A program made the translations under genes and the position numbers. A DNA stretch of 64,000 nucleotides, taken from Arenicella xantha (GTDB lineage: Bacteria; Pseudomonadota; Gammaproteobacteria; Arenicellales; Arenicellaceae). This document shows, one piece after another, positions 26,101 through 34,301 of the stretch. The stretch spans positions 62,001-126,000 of the forward strand of contig NZ_QNRT01000002.1 of the NCBI RefSeq assembly GCF_003315245.1, written 5' to 3'. The stretch's first letter is position 1. Each line of letters begins with the position of its first letter. The notes under the pieces were generated by a model. That model ran no database searches. It was not told the DNA's origin and saw only the letters and a program-made list of their open reading frames with translations.

Positions 26101-26287
26101 ATTTCTCAATTTCATCAGGTGATGCGCCGACATACGGCACTTCGACTTGGATTATCTCAAGCGTGAATTCAGGAAAGGCCTCTTGCGAGGTGTTTGACAT
26201 GCTGATCAAACCGCCAATCAGCATGAAGCCCATCAGTAGGTTTGACGCAACTGGATGTCTAGCAAACCATTCAATAATACCGTTCAT
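23105..26287 (-). CDS. RND efflux pump permease (AcrB/MdtC-like)
   Basis: The 1060-residue protein has 12 transmembrane helices and two large periplasmic loops. Proton-relay aspartates are visible in FILAIGIVVDDAIVTGENIF (around residue 405). The N-terminus begins IEWFARHPVASNLLMGFMLIGG, as in RND pumps of the AcrB/AcrD/AcrF cluster. It exports hydrophobic substrates through the inner membrane with the neighbouring adaptor and channel. Both ends overlap neighbours by 4 bases (ATGA-type), so the pump is translationally coupled with them. Substrates cannot be inferred. Confidence 0.95.
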   Translation of the reverse strand: MNGIIEWFARHPVASNLLMGFMLIGGLISMSNTSQEAFPEFTLEIIQVEVPYVGASPDEIEKSIIQPLEQQLNGVEGVKEVTATAAEGVGVVKLEFSRTADIGRALNDVKSEVDRITVFPDDAEEPIVSQVSGKTRVAEIAISGALPEAALKELAYRIKDDLVLEDNISLIEVKRARDYEISIEVSRDNLRAYDVSLADLSNAIRLESLELPGGDIDTAKENILIRTVGRNLTRQDFEEIIVRSSPSDGVIRVRDIARVVDGFQERDQFALFNGQPAVFLDVFRVGDERVLDVIESAETYIEQSLKPSLPESVNVVIWRNDAVELDQRIDLLVKNAIIGILLVALALTLFLDLRLAFWVSAGIGVSFTAAFIPMSLLGLSINSLSMFGFILAIGIVVDDAIVTGENIFAEAERGTPPMEAAVKGASRVAAPVIFAVSTTVAAFVPLLLLPGILGKFLTDIPAVVIIILGLSLIESLLILPHHLSHINVQEPPRNFVFQFFAKARDKVDGALKRFIEGPLERILDFTTKHWFVTITGAVTVLVLTIGILANGYIKFSFFPQIEGNYVTASVEMTEGTSLQRTAQLIAEVEQAGVEVARSMATDKQTVDELMLGQLVLVGTQEEAGGPPGSGGLNAPKSNQGSVVIQLASPEDRDFSSSEFEAKWRKALAPFKSQAKISVASNLVSLGASVQVEVSADTDSSLREAISQTEAGLNSINGVFDVRNDFDAGKREFKIELKDEARRYGLSLQSLALQVRGAFFGDEALRVQRGRDEVRVYVRLPKTERSHISDLFDYRIQTSTGEFIPLSQVANVTETLSPSTINRRNGRRLITITADVDNAVISGQQANAVLTEAILPEIEKSVPDVRFDFGGEAREMGDVGSVLGRNFTLALLAIFILLAIPFRSYSQPIVVMLAIPFGLVGAVLGHLVMDLYMGLLSIFGIVGLAGVVINGALVQVDFANELRAQGVDSRQAWIEAGKSRFRPIFLTALTTFLGVGPLMLEQSVQAQFLIPMAASIAFGVLIGTFIQMLLVPALGSMLDRLTIAREQRRTRSNETELQGQV

Positions 26288-27873
26288 TGCCCCTGACCTA
26301 CTGCTGTTGTTGCTTCAGGCTTGGCGTTGATTTCGGCTTCAGTTATTGGCTCGCTGGACGTATCACCTCGACTGGGATTCAGCAACGGTTCCGACATATC
26401 TTGAGTTTGTGGTGAGGCGGATTCAGTGCTAATTGTGTTGCTTGGTTTGACACTTTGGGTTTCGACAGCTTCGTTAAGTGCGGATGGGGCAGTTGACGCT
26501 GAGGGCTCTTGTTGTGCTGAGGGCTTTTGTTGTGCTGAGGGCTTTTGTTGTGCTGAGGGCTCTTGTTCCGTTGAAGGCTCTTGTTCCGCTGAAGGCTCTT
26601 GTACCGCTGATGGCTCTTGTTCCGCTAAAGGCTCTTCTCCAGCTAAAGGCTCTTGCATCAAGGCAGCTGGGCTGGGTTCGTGGTTGCGAATCTGTACGTG
26701 GTTGCCGGGTAGCACACCGCCGATGTCAGACCCCAGAACATAAAGTTCGCCGTTATTCTCAATTGCTGGCTTTATGAAGGCTGTTTCTTGTTGGTTGCTG
26801 AGGGTTTTGATGCTCGCTGATTGCACTACGCCAATGCCTTCTTGGTTTACTGCTACGAACCAAATGCTGTTATCTGATCGTACGCTGTCACGATTGACCT
26901 TGATATATCGCCCCATGTCGCGGGTTTGAATAAAAGCTTGGGCAAACATGCTTGGTAAAAGTGGAGGTGCTTCGACGTCGGTTTCTTGCAGGGCTATCCC
27001 GCGAGCTTCAGGCGCATCTACGCGCACAATCACGTCAATAGTACGAGAGGCGCTGTCTAGTCCGGCTTCAACTCGGTCGACTACAGCAGGCCAATAAAAG
27101 CGACTACCACCAAATGATGCTTCTACCCGCGCGGCAATATGAGCCGTTTCAGTACTGAATAAATTCTCCAGCAGCACTGCATCTGATTCAGCTAATGCTA
27201 CGGAGAGTTCGAATGCTTCGGTTGAATAAATGTCGGCAAATTGCACGCCTGGAGCCAACACATCACCAGTGCTGACTTGCTCGCTAATAACTCGGCCATT
27301 GAACGGCGCTCGGATAACACTGCGACTCAGGTCGGTTTGGGCACTTTTAAGACTGGCTTCGAATTGAGCTACTCGTGCTTTAGCCGCACCTAAGGCTGCT
27401 TGTCTTTGATCTAGCTCCTCCTGCGCAGCTGCTTTTAGCTCAACTAATTTTTTCGATCTTGCCAATTGCGCCGTCGCAAGAACTAGATCGGCCTTGGCAC
27501 TGGCTAATTGGGCCTTAAGTTCTGCAACTCGCGCGGACAAGCTAACTGGGTCGATTGTCAGCAATGCGTCACCGGCTTTGAAATAGGCTCCCGACTTAAA
27601 GTTATCGCTTAGCTCAATCACTTCACCGGATACCTGTGCTTGTAGCTTAACGGTTGCTACTGGCACAACACGGCCACTGGCAGAAATCTCAAAGTGGCCG
27701 CTTTGCCACACCAAAGGTTCGGCATCAATCACAGGAGTTCGTGTTTCAATTGGTGTGAGTTGGGGTTCTGACTTTAGCGCCGTCAATAACAGTAAAACAA
27801 CCGCTCCGAAACCAACTATTGCCAAGCAAACGAGTAGCCAGCGTTTACGTTCATCGTCAATGTGAAAAGTCAT
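26284..27873 (-). CDS. RND periplasmic adaptor with repetitive C-terminal tail
   Basis: Residues 1-390 are a normal membrane-fusion protein: N-terminal anchor (LLVCLAIVGFGAVVLLLL), lipoyl segment (GEVIELSDNFKSGAYFKAGDALLTID), alpha hairpin, and second lipoyl half (GRVISEQVSTGDVL). Beyond about residue 405 comes an unusual tail of about 120 residues built of EPSAxQ hexapeptides, rich in Pro, Glu and Gln. Such tails are not normal in the family. It should lie in the periplasm, where the tail may span or interact with the envelope. The start overlaps the TetR stop by one base (TAATG) and the end overlaps the pump gene by 4 bases. Confidence 0.92.
   Translation of the reverse strand: MTFHIDDERKRWLLVCLAIVGFGAVVLLLLTALKSEPQLTPIETRTPVIDAEPLVWQSGHFEISASGRVVPVATVKLQAQVSGEVIELSDNFKSGAYFKAGDALLTIDPVSLSARVAELKAQLASAKADLVLATAQLARSKKLVELKAAAQEELDQRQAALGAAKARVAQFEASLKSAQTDLSRSVIRAPFNGRVISEQVSTGDVLAPGVQFADIYSTEAFELSVALAESDAVLLENLFSTETAHIAARVEASFGGSRFYWPAVVDRVEAGLDSASRTIDVIVRVDAPEARGIALQETDVEAPPLLPSMFAQAFIQTRDMGRYIKVNRDSVRSDNSIWFVAVNQEGIGVVQSASIKTLSNQQETAFIKPAIENNGELYVLGSDIGGVLPGNHVQIRNHEPSPAALMQEPLAGEEPLAEQEPSAVQEPSAEQEPSTEQEPSAQQKPSAQQKPSAQQEPSASTAPSALNEAVETQSVKPSNTISTESASPQTQDMSEPLLNPSRGDTSSEPITEAEINAKPEATTAVGQGQ
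26506..26655. repeat. 18-bp tandem repeat encoding the adaptor tail
   Basis: About eight diverged 18-bp units of the GGCTCTTGTTCCGCTGAA type encode EPSAxQ on the minus strand. Three central units are nearly identical, implying recent duplication. Confidence 0.85.
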
Positions 27874-28538
27874 TAGGCCCCCTCTGGCAACAATAGTTTT
27901 TGAATATTTGAGAATACAACTCGTTTTATCTGTGCAACTTCTTCAGCCCCAAATGTGCTTATGTTAAGCGCGATTTTGGAGCTCAAGCGACTAACCCTGA
28001 ACACCAATATTTGCCCAAATATAGTTTGCGCAATGATCGCGTTTTCCAATCTGTTGTCCGGTTGATGCCGAACGATAGACACCAATTTAGTGACTAGACC
28101 ATGAAACGGGTTTTTGCTTAATTGGTGGTCTTGATTGTGCTCACCTAGTTGAAATTGCGTGACGAACCGTGCCCACCTCTTAGTTTGGTCGGAATCGGGA
28201 ATCAGTATCTCGATAGTATTTTCGACAATATTCAAAATGTGTTGTAACGCCTCGCCGGCATCCAAACTTGCTGAATTGATAAAACTTTCTGCCGCCGCAA
28301 CTGGTGCATTACTGTGTGTAGCAATTTGCTCACTTATATAATCCGCAACGGCGCTGTATAGGCCATCTTTGCTGCCAAAATGGTAGCTGATTGAGGCGAC
28401 ATTCATACCTGCGGAATCGCTAATTTGACGAATCGAAACACCGTCAAAACCATGTTGCCCGAACATATCCAAGGCTGCTTGTATTAGCTTTGTTCGAGCT
28501 AATTCGCCTACTCCCGGAGAATCATTTTTTACTGTCAC
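27873..28538 (-). CDS. TetR-family repressor of the efflux operon
   Basis: Residues about 10-58 form the TetR helix-turn-helix: ARTKLIQAALDMFGQHGFDGVSIRQISDSAGMNVASISYHFGSKDGLY. The rest (221 residues in total) is the ligand domain, of the CerR/DUF1956-like type by length and YFG spacing; this subtype is a guess. It is the first gene of the operon with adaptor, pump and channel, so it likely represses itself and the pump. The 46-bp palindrome 46 bases upstream of its start is the obvious operator. Confidence 0.9.
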   Translation of the reverse strand: MTVKNDSPGVGELARTKLIQAALDMFGQHGFDGVSIRQISDSAGMNVASISYHFGSKDGLYSAVADYISEQIATHSNAPVAAAESFINSASLDAGEALQHILNIVENTIEILIPDSDQTKRWARFVTQFQLGEHNQDHQLSKNPFHGLVTKLVSIVRHQPDNRLENAIIAQTIFGQILVFRVSRLSSKIALNISTFGAEEVAQIKRVVFSNIQKLLLPEGA

Positions 28539-28584
28539 GCGGTTTTACCTATAGTCACTCACTGCATTATTGGCGGACAATACG

Positions 28585-28630
28585 CTAGATCTAAAATTAA
28601 ATCAAACGTTTGATTTAATTTTAGATCTAG
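28585..28630. promoter_or_regulatory. Perfect 46-bp palindrome, putative TetR operator
   Basis: Each 23-base half is the exact reverse complement of the other, with centre AATCAAACGTTTGATT. The core looks like TetR-type operators. It lies upstream of the tetR-efflux operon. Its perfect symmetry over 46 bp far exceeds what one repressor dimer needs, so two dimers or a cruciform are possible. Confidence 0.8.
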
Positions 28631-28793
28631 GCAGATTAGGCTTATATACTCGAGCTGTTAAAGCCTGCGAACGTATATCTGCGGAGAGTTTGAATTTTTG
28701 CCAGCTAAAGGAGGAGAAAACAAATCGTCGGCATCCATCTAATGTCAGCTGACAATGCTTCGATTTTGGCTAAGCGTTGCGCTTATTCTTGCG

Positions 28794-29300
28794 TTACTTG
28801 TTAGAGTCTATTGGCGGTTCGCTAGATTCGTCCGCTTGTACATTGCCAACTATAAGGAGTGGCGCGGCATCAATATCTTGCGCATCCATCATCTGCGCGA
28901 CACGCTGCAAAGCAGCGATGATCATGGATTGTTCCCAGGCTTGAAGTTGATCAAACTGTTCGGTGAAGCGATCTTGTAGTGGCACCGGGGCATCTCGCAG
29001 TGCAACGGCGCCTTTATCACTCAGATGCACGTGCACTTTGCGTCGATCCTGCTGAGACCGCTCACGGTACAAGTACCCTCGCCCCTCGAGTCGCCCCAAT
29101 ATATTGGTAACCGTGGGCTGGCTTAAGCTCATCTCGTCAGCTAATTTGCTAATCGTTGCATCGCTATGATGCTGGACTGTTTGCAGCAACAAAATCTGCG
29201 GACCGGTGAGCCCGATTGTTTTAGCCAGGTGTTTGGAATGTAGGTCGGTTGCTCGAATAACTCTGCGTAATGCGATCAACACTTTCTCGGCTTGTTTCAA
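28794..29300 (-). CDS. MarR-family transcriptional regulator
   Basis: The winged helix-turn-helix is plain: TISKLADEMSLSQPTVTNILGRLEGRGYLYRERSQQDRRKVHVHLSDKG at about residues 50-98, with the DRR wing. At 168 residues it has a C-terminal extension (DAAPLLIVGNVQADESSEPP) beyond the dimerisation helices. It starts at ATG 29300. It diverges from the TonB receptor gene at 29634 across a 333-base gap (29301-29633) that probably holds both promoters; I see no clear operator there. Ligand unknown. Possible targets are the receptor-sulfotransferase-BCCT genes. Confidence 0.9.
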   Translation of the reverse strand: MKQAEKVLIALRRVIRATDLHSKHLAKTIGLTGPQILLLQTVQHHSDATISKLADEMSLSQPTVTNILGRLEGRGYLYRERSQQDRRKVHVHLSDKGAVALRDAPVPLQDRFTEQFDQLQAWEQSMIIAALQRVAQMMDAQDIDAAPLLIVGNVQADESSEPPIDSNK

Positions 29301-29633
29301 TGTTTGTAAGACCGCGGCGTAGCGTTTTGCTGTGTGCTTAAAGAATACAACGGAGTGACCATTTCGCCAAACTTGTTAATGAGTCTTATTGAAATAGACA
29401 GCTTACGACGCAGCTGCAATCGGTTTCAGGGTGTTGCGTTTGATGAATAATGTATATAACTGAATGTATTATTTACTATGGGAATTCGCTTTGAATCGAA
29501 TTTGCACAAGTGTTACTATGCCTTTCGGCAAAATCTTGCCACATTTCCTCTATATTTATTATATTCAGCTGAAACTAAATAAGATTTGGTTGACGGATGT
29601 TCTTTATCAATTGGGCCACGGACCCACTACTAC

Positions 29634-32216
29634 ATGTTCTTTAAGAAAAAATTACCCTTAGCAATCGCGCTCGCTACTTCTGGTTCGGTGTACGCGCAGC
29701 AATCGGCAATCGAAGAAATAGTGGTGACCGCCACCAAGCGAGCAGCAAGCACGCAAGACATTCCGATTGCAGTAACCGCTGTATCAGAAAAAACTCTTGA
29801 ACAGCTTGGGATATCTAACTTCTCTGACTACCTAGTGCAACTGCCAGGCGTCACAGCAGGCGGCAGTGGACCGGGGCAAAACACTATCTATATTAGAGGC
29901 GTTGCTTCCACCACACCAAACCTAACTACTGCGGGCGTCGCCGGCCTTGCGCCAAACGTAGCGCTGTACTTAGATGAACAACCCTTGGCGCAACCAGGCC
30001 GTAATCTAGACGTATATACCGCCGACATGAATCGTGTTGAAGTATTGTCCGGCCCACAAGGAACACTATTTGGTGCTAGCTCGCAAGCCGGCACGGTTCG
30101 CTTGATCACCAATAAGCCAGATCCAACGGACACTTACGGCAACGTAAAAGTTGGCTTTGCTACGACTAAACTGGGCGAAGAAAGCAACAATATCGAAGCC
30201 ATGTTAAACCTACCCATCACTGAGCAGTTCACACTGCGTGGTGTGGTTTACCGAGACGATCAAGGTGGTTACATTGACAATGTTGCAGGAAACCTAAATC
30301 TGACAGAAAGCGCTCGGTTCCGCCCACAAGGAACGGTTCGAGCAAATGGCGTGCCGGTCAGCGCGGATCGCGCTGGTTTTCAATCTACCGCCGATCTGAG
30401 CGGTGTACAGTTTATTAATGCAGATAATAGCGCCTTAGTTGAAGAAGACTTTAATGACACCACTTACACCGGTGGCCGTCTTACCGCACTCGTTGATATC
30501 AACGATGAGTGGAGTGTGCTGCTGTCTCAATCAGCCCAGCAATTGGACTCGGACGGCGTTTTCTTTGCCGACCCAGACTTAGGCGACTTGGAAATTGCGC
30601 GTTACGAACAAGACACAATGGAAGACAGTTTCAGCAACACAAGTTTGACTCTAACTGGTCGATTTGCTGAATTAGAAGTCGTGTATGCGGGCGCATATAC
30701 TGATCGAGAAACAGAGCAAGTTATTGATTATGCTGACTATATGTTCGTCGGTCAGTACCTGCCCTACTACATTTGTGATAGCTCTGTGTCCTACCCAGGT
30801 AGTGCAGCGCCGAGCGGCGTGTGTCAAGCTCCAAACCTGCTTGTCGACAGTCTAACCAACACTAAGATCCAAACCCATGAGATCCGTGTGTCGACGCTGT
30901 CTGACTCAAAAGTCAGTGCGACTGTTGGTGCGTTCTATAGTGATTTGGAGTTAGAGGAACGCAATGACTTCACTTACAAAGGATCAACCCAGATTGACGG
31001 TTATGGAGCCCAAACCGGCTTTTCACCTAACTTTCCATTCACCACTGGCTATATTTCCGATGCGGGACCATTTCCTGCCGACGTTATCTTCCGCAACGAT
31101 ATCCGCCGTACTGATGAGCAGTTCGGTGTATTTGGCGAAGTAACTTACGAAATGAATGATCAGTTTGCGTTAACATTTGGCGCGCGCTACTACGATATTG
31201 AGGTGGATTTTGAAGGCAGCGCTAACTCGTCATTCTGTAACTTGTTTCAATCAGATTCGAACTCGTTCGGTACTGATATCAGCGATATTTACAACGGTGA
31301 TGGTCAAATCACTTTTCGCGGTACGTGTAGCCCCGATGCACAAATCACCTATAGCGCTGAGACAATTGATGAGAACACTCCAGCCTCTGTGGTAGCTGCG
31401 TTAAACGCACCTGATAAAGCAAAAACCGACGGCACAATCTTTAAACTAACCGGAAATTGGACGCCTAGTGCTGACCAACTGTTCTACGCGACTGTGTCAG
31501 AAGGCTTTAGACCTGGACTATTAAACCGACCTGGTGGCGCGACTAACCCTGCCGGCACTTTTAGTGTTCCATTTGCCTTGGATACCGATGAAGTGCTGAA
31601 TATGGAAGTTGGTTGGAAAACCGATTTGTTAGACGGTGCCTTGCGTTTGAATGGTAGTGTATTCAGAGTGGACATCGAAAATCTACAAACGACAATCCTC
31701 GATCCGAGTATTACCAACCTATTCTTCTCTGATAATGCGGCCAATGCAGAAGTTACTGGACTTGAAACTGACTTCATTTGGTTGCCTGATCTAGCCGGTT
31801 TAACTGTTCGTGGCGCGGTGTCATTTTTAGATACTGAGATCACCGAAGTACTTACCCCGACCAACGATGTTAGAGTTGGCGATGAATTGGCGTTTGCACC
31901 AAGTATGCAAGCCAACCTGTTAGCCCGATATGAGTGGAACCTGAGTGGCGATAAAGTTGCTCATGTCATGCCGCATATGGCCTACTCAGATGAATCGTAC
32001 TCTGACATTATTTCGATTAACCGTTCACGAATCGACAGCTGGACTATGTTTGGCATCACCGCTGGTGTTAGCACTGAAAAGTGGTCTGCGGAGTTGTATA
32101 TCGATAATTTGAGTGACGAGCGCGCTGAGTTATCACGTAACTTCGTGAATGATCGCCACCGTGTGTCGTATGCGCGTCCACGCACCGCTGGCGTACGTTT
32201 AAGTTACAACTTCTAG
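29634..32216 (+). CDS. TonB-dependent receptor, paired with a sulfotransferase
   Basis: The ATG at 29634 (MFFKKKLPLAIALATSGSVYAQQ) gives a proper signal peptide, so I prefer it to the longer reading from 29586. The TonB box EEIVVTATKRA, plug motif VEVLSGPQGTLFGASSQAG, and C-terminal GVRLSYNF are present; 860 residues is typical. It belongs to the COG1629 receptors of marine Gammaproteobacteria and Sphingomonads, which import glycans, lipids or other organics. A TPR-sulfotransferase follows 67 bases later; such pairs recur in these bacteria. The substrate is not evident. Confidence 0.9.
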   Translation: MFFKKKLPLAIALATSGSVYAQQSAIEEIVVTATKRAASTQDIPIAVTAVSEKTLEQLGISNFSDYLVQLPGVTAGGSGPGQNTIYIRGVASTTPNLTTAGVAGLAPNVALYLDEQPLAQPGRNLDVYTADMNRVEVLSGPQGTLFGASSQAGTVRLITNKPDPTDTYGNVKVGFATTKLGEESNNIEAMLNLPITEQFTLRGVVYRDDQGGYIDNVAGNLNLTESARFRPQGTVRANGVPVSADRAGFQSTADLSGVQFINADNSALVEEDFNDTTYTGGRLTALVDINDEWSVLLSQSAQQLDSDGVFFADPDLGDLEIARYEQDTMEDSFSNTSLTLTGRFAELEVVYAGAYTDRETEQVIDYADYMFVGQYLPYYICDSSVSYPGSAAPSGVCQAPNLLVDSLTNTKIQTHEIRVSTLSDSKVSATVGAFYSDLELEERNDFTYKGSTQIDGYGAQTGFSPNFPFTTGYISDAGPFPADVIFRNDIRRTDEQFGVFGEVTYEMNDQFALTFGARYYDIEVDFEGSANSSFCNLFQSDSNSFGTDISDIYNGDGQITFRGTCSPDAQITYSAETIDENTPASVVAALNAPDKAKTDGTIFKLTGNWTPSADQLFYATVSEGFRPGLLNRPGGATNPAGTFSVPFALDTDEVLNMEVGWKTDLLDGALRLNGSVFRVDIENLQTTILDPSITNLFFSDNAANAEVTGLETDFIWLPDLAGLTVRGAVSFLDTEITEVLTPTNDVRVGDELAFAPSMQANLLARYEWNLSGDKVAHVMPHMAYSDESYSDIISINRSRIDSWTMFGITAGVSTEKWSAELYIDNLSDERAELSRNFVNDRHRVSYARPRTAGVRLSYNF

Positions 32217-32232
32217 TCAACTGTAATGAATT

Positions 32233-32269
32233 CACCAATGTGCGCTTTACTGATCGGCGCACATTGGTG
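32233..32269. terminator. Strong hairpin after the TonB receptor
   Basis: CACCAATGTGCGC (32233-32245) pairs perfectly with GCGCACATTGGTG (32257-32269) around an 11-base loop. No U-run follows. It could attenuate transcription into the sulfotransferase gene 15 bases later or protect the receptor message. Confidence 0.5.
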
Positions 32270-32283
32270 ATTCCGTCAATTCT

Positions 32284-34281
32284 ATGCCTGCAGCGAAACC
32301 TGATTCTGAACTATCTAGCGTAGAACCGCTGATGCGCGCTGGCGATTTCGCCGCTGCGCTATCCAGCTTAATGGCTCGCCCTAAACAAGACGTTGAAACA
32401 CTGTATCTAATTGCCGTTTGTTTGCGTTATCAAAAGAACTTCGATGGCGCTCTTGAGACGCTTCAACAACTCCATAGACTATCGCCAGACCATAGCCGAG
32501 CCTTACAGGAAGAAGGCCACGTTTTTCGTGCTAAACAAGACTGGAACCATGCACTCGCAGCCTATTCCCGCGCGACTCAGCTTAACCCCGCGTTAGCGGC
32601 AAGTTGGCAAGCGCAGTTCGAAATATTGCGTATGCAGCAGCGCGCACCAGAAGCGAATATGATTCTTGAGCGAATCGAACGCTTACAGCAACTTCCCAAG
32701 ATCTTGGTGTCAGCCACTGATTTAGTCGCTCAAGGTAAACTGGTTAAGGCAGAACAAGTGTGCCGAGCGTTCTTACACAAAAACCCATTGAACGTTGAGG
32801 CCATGCGGCTTTTAGCTGACATAGGCCTTAAACTCGGCGTGTTAGAAGATGCTGAGTTTTTACTTAGCACAGCCGCTGACCTTGCGCCAGATGACCCTCA
32901 AATTCAGATGGAACTGCTACAAGTATTGCGCAAGCGTCAGAAGTTTAATGCTTCGCTGGCCTGTGCTAAGCGTTTGCTTGAAAAGGCTCCGAATAACCCT
33001 CAGTTCCAATCCTTATATGCCATTGAGTGTATGCAAACTGGTGACTACCAAAAAGCGCTAGCACTGTTTGACACTGTATTAACGGCGTTACCTGGCGAAC
33101 CGATCACGCTGACTTCGCGCGGTCATGCACTTAAGACTGATGGCCAACAGAGTGCTGCCATTGATTCATATACCCGCGCGCTTGCGTCCAAACGCAGCCA
33201 CGGAGAGGCATGGTATTCGCTCGCCAACTTAAAGACCTTTACCTTCTCGGCTCAGCAAATTACCGAAATGCAGTCATTAGTAGAGCAAGCCTACTTGTCA
33301 CACAATGATCGTGTATACCTTAATTTCGCGTTGGGCAAAGCCTTAGAGGATCAAGCTCAGTACCACGATTCGTTTGCTCACTATCAGGCGGGAAATGATC
33401 TTAAGAAAGCTCAAAGCCGATATTTGGCCAGCAAGATGAAAGAAGAGTTTGACCTGCAACGCAAGCATTGCAACGCCGAATTTGTGTCACGAATTAGTGG
33501 CGCTGGCGACCCGTCCCCTGCTCCCATATTTATTGTCGGCTTGCCGCGTGCTGGTTCAACTCTATTAGAGCAAATTCTGTCGTCTCATAGCCAAGTAGAC
33601 GGCACCTTAGAACTACCTAATATTCCAGCGCTGGCACACCGCTTAAGGCGTGGTCCGCGTGAACAAATTACCGCTAGCAATCAGTACCCAGAAGTATTGC
33701 ATAGACTGACAAAACAAGAGCTTGCGGAATACGGGGCGACCTATTTACGCGACACTCAAATCCATCGCCAGGACGCACCATTCTTCATCGATAAAATGCC
33801 GAATAATTTTCGACATATCGGTCTCATAAAAGCGATTTTGCCGAATGCGAAAATTATTGATGCTCGACGTCATCCGATGGCGTGTTGTTTTAGCGGTTAC
33901 AAACAGCTGTTTGCTGAAGGCCAAGAGTTTACCTACGACCTAACTGACATAGGTCGCTATTATCGTGACTATGTCGAGCTAATGGCACACTGGCAATCGG
34001 TACTCCCTGAGCAAATTTTGCAAGTGAATTATGAGGATGTAGTCGACGACCTTGAGACGCAAGTGAGTCGTATTCTCGATTATTGCGGCTTGCCACATGA
34101 AAGCGCATGTATCGACTTCCACCGTACTAAACGAGCGGTCAGAACCCCCAGTTCTGAACAGGTTCGACAACCGCTGTTCCGCTCTGGGCTTGAACAATGG
34201 CGTCACTATGACGCATGGCTGAGTCCGTTACGCGACGCGCTCGGCGATCTCCCAACTACTTGTGACCTTCCAACTACTTAA
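32284..34281 (+). CDS. TPR-sulfotransferase
   Basis: Residues 1-380 are TPR repeats (for example EGHVFRAKQDWNHALAAYSRATQLNP and DYQKALALFDTVLTALPGEPITLTS). From about residue 415 a sulfotransferase domain begins with IFIVGLPRAGSTLLEQILSSHSQ, the PAPS-binding 5' loop (PRAGST), and later has DARRHPMACCFSGYKQ and KMPNNFRHIG. It should transfer a sulfate from PAPS to an unknown acceptor in the cytoplasm; the TPRs may bind a partner or peptide. The ATG lies 15 bases after the hairpin. The C-terminus carries a tandem duplication, LPTTCDLPTT, of 18-bp period. Confidence 0.88.
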   Translation: MPAAKPDSELSSVEPLMRAGDFAAALSSLMARPKQDVETLYLIAVCLRYQKNFDGALETLQQLHRLSPDHSRALQEEGHVFRAKQDWNHALAAYSRATQLNPALAASWQAQFEILRMQQRAPEANMILERIERLQQLPKILVSATDLVAQGKLVKAEQVCRAFLHKNPLNVEAMRLLADIGLKLGVLEDAEFLLSTAADLAPDDPQIQMELLQVLRKRQKFNASLACAKRLLEKAPNNPQFQSLYAIECMQTGDYQKALALFDTVLTALPGEPITLTSRGHALKTDGQQSAAIDSYTRALASKRSHGEAWYSLANLKTFTFSAQQITEMQSLVEQAYLSHNDRVYLNFALGKALEDQAQYHDSFAHYQAGNDLKKAQSRYLASKMKEEFDLQRKHCNAEFVSRISGAGDPSPAPIFIVGLPRAGSTLLEQILSSHSQVDGTLELPNIPALAHRLRRGPREQITASNQYPEVLHRLTKQELAEYGATYLRDTQIHRQDAPFFIDKMPNNFRHIGLIKAILPNAKIIDARRHPMACCFSGYKQLFAEGQEFTYDLTDIGRYYRDYVELMAHWQSVLPEQILQVNYEDVVDDLETQVSRILDYCGLPHESACIDFHRTKRAVRTPSSEQVRQPLFRSGLEQWRHYDAWLSPLRDALGDLPTTCDLPTT

Positions 34282-34301
34282 GGCGCCATAGGGGCCAGTA
34301 T

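Noticed and set aside
26426-26777. Cys/Ala/Gly-rich and Leu/Ala-rich repeat ORFs on the plus strand
   Set aside because: They are other-frame translations of the 18-bp repeats in the adaptor tail; the repeat explains their odd composition.
28570-28752. 60-residue ORF spanning the palindrome
   Set aside because: Its first third is the 46-bp operator palindrome, so it is not likely to be translated.
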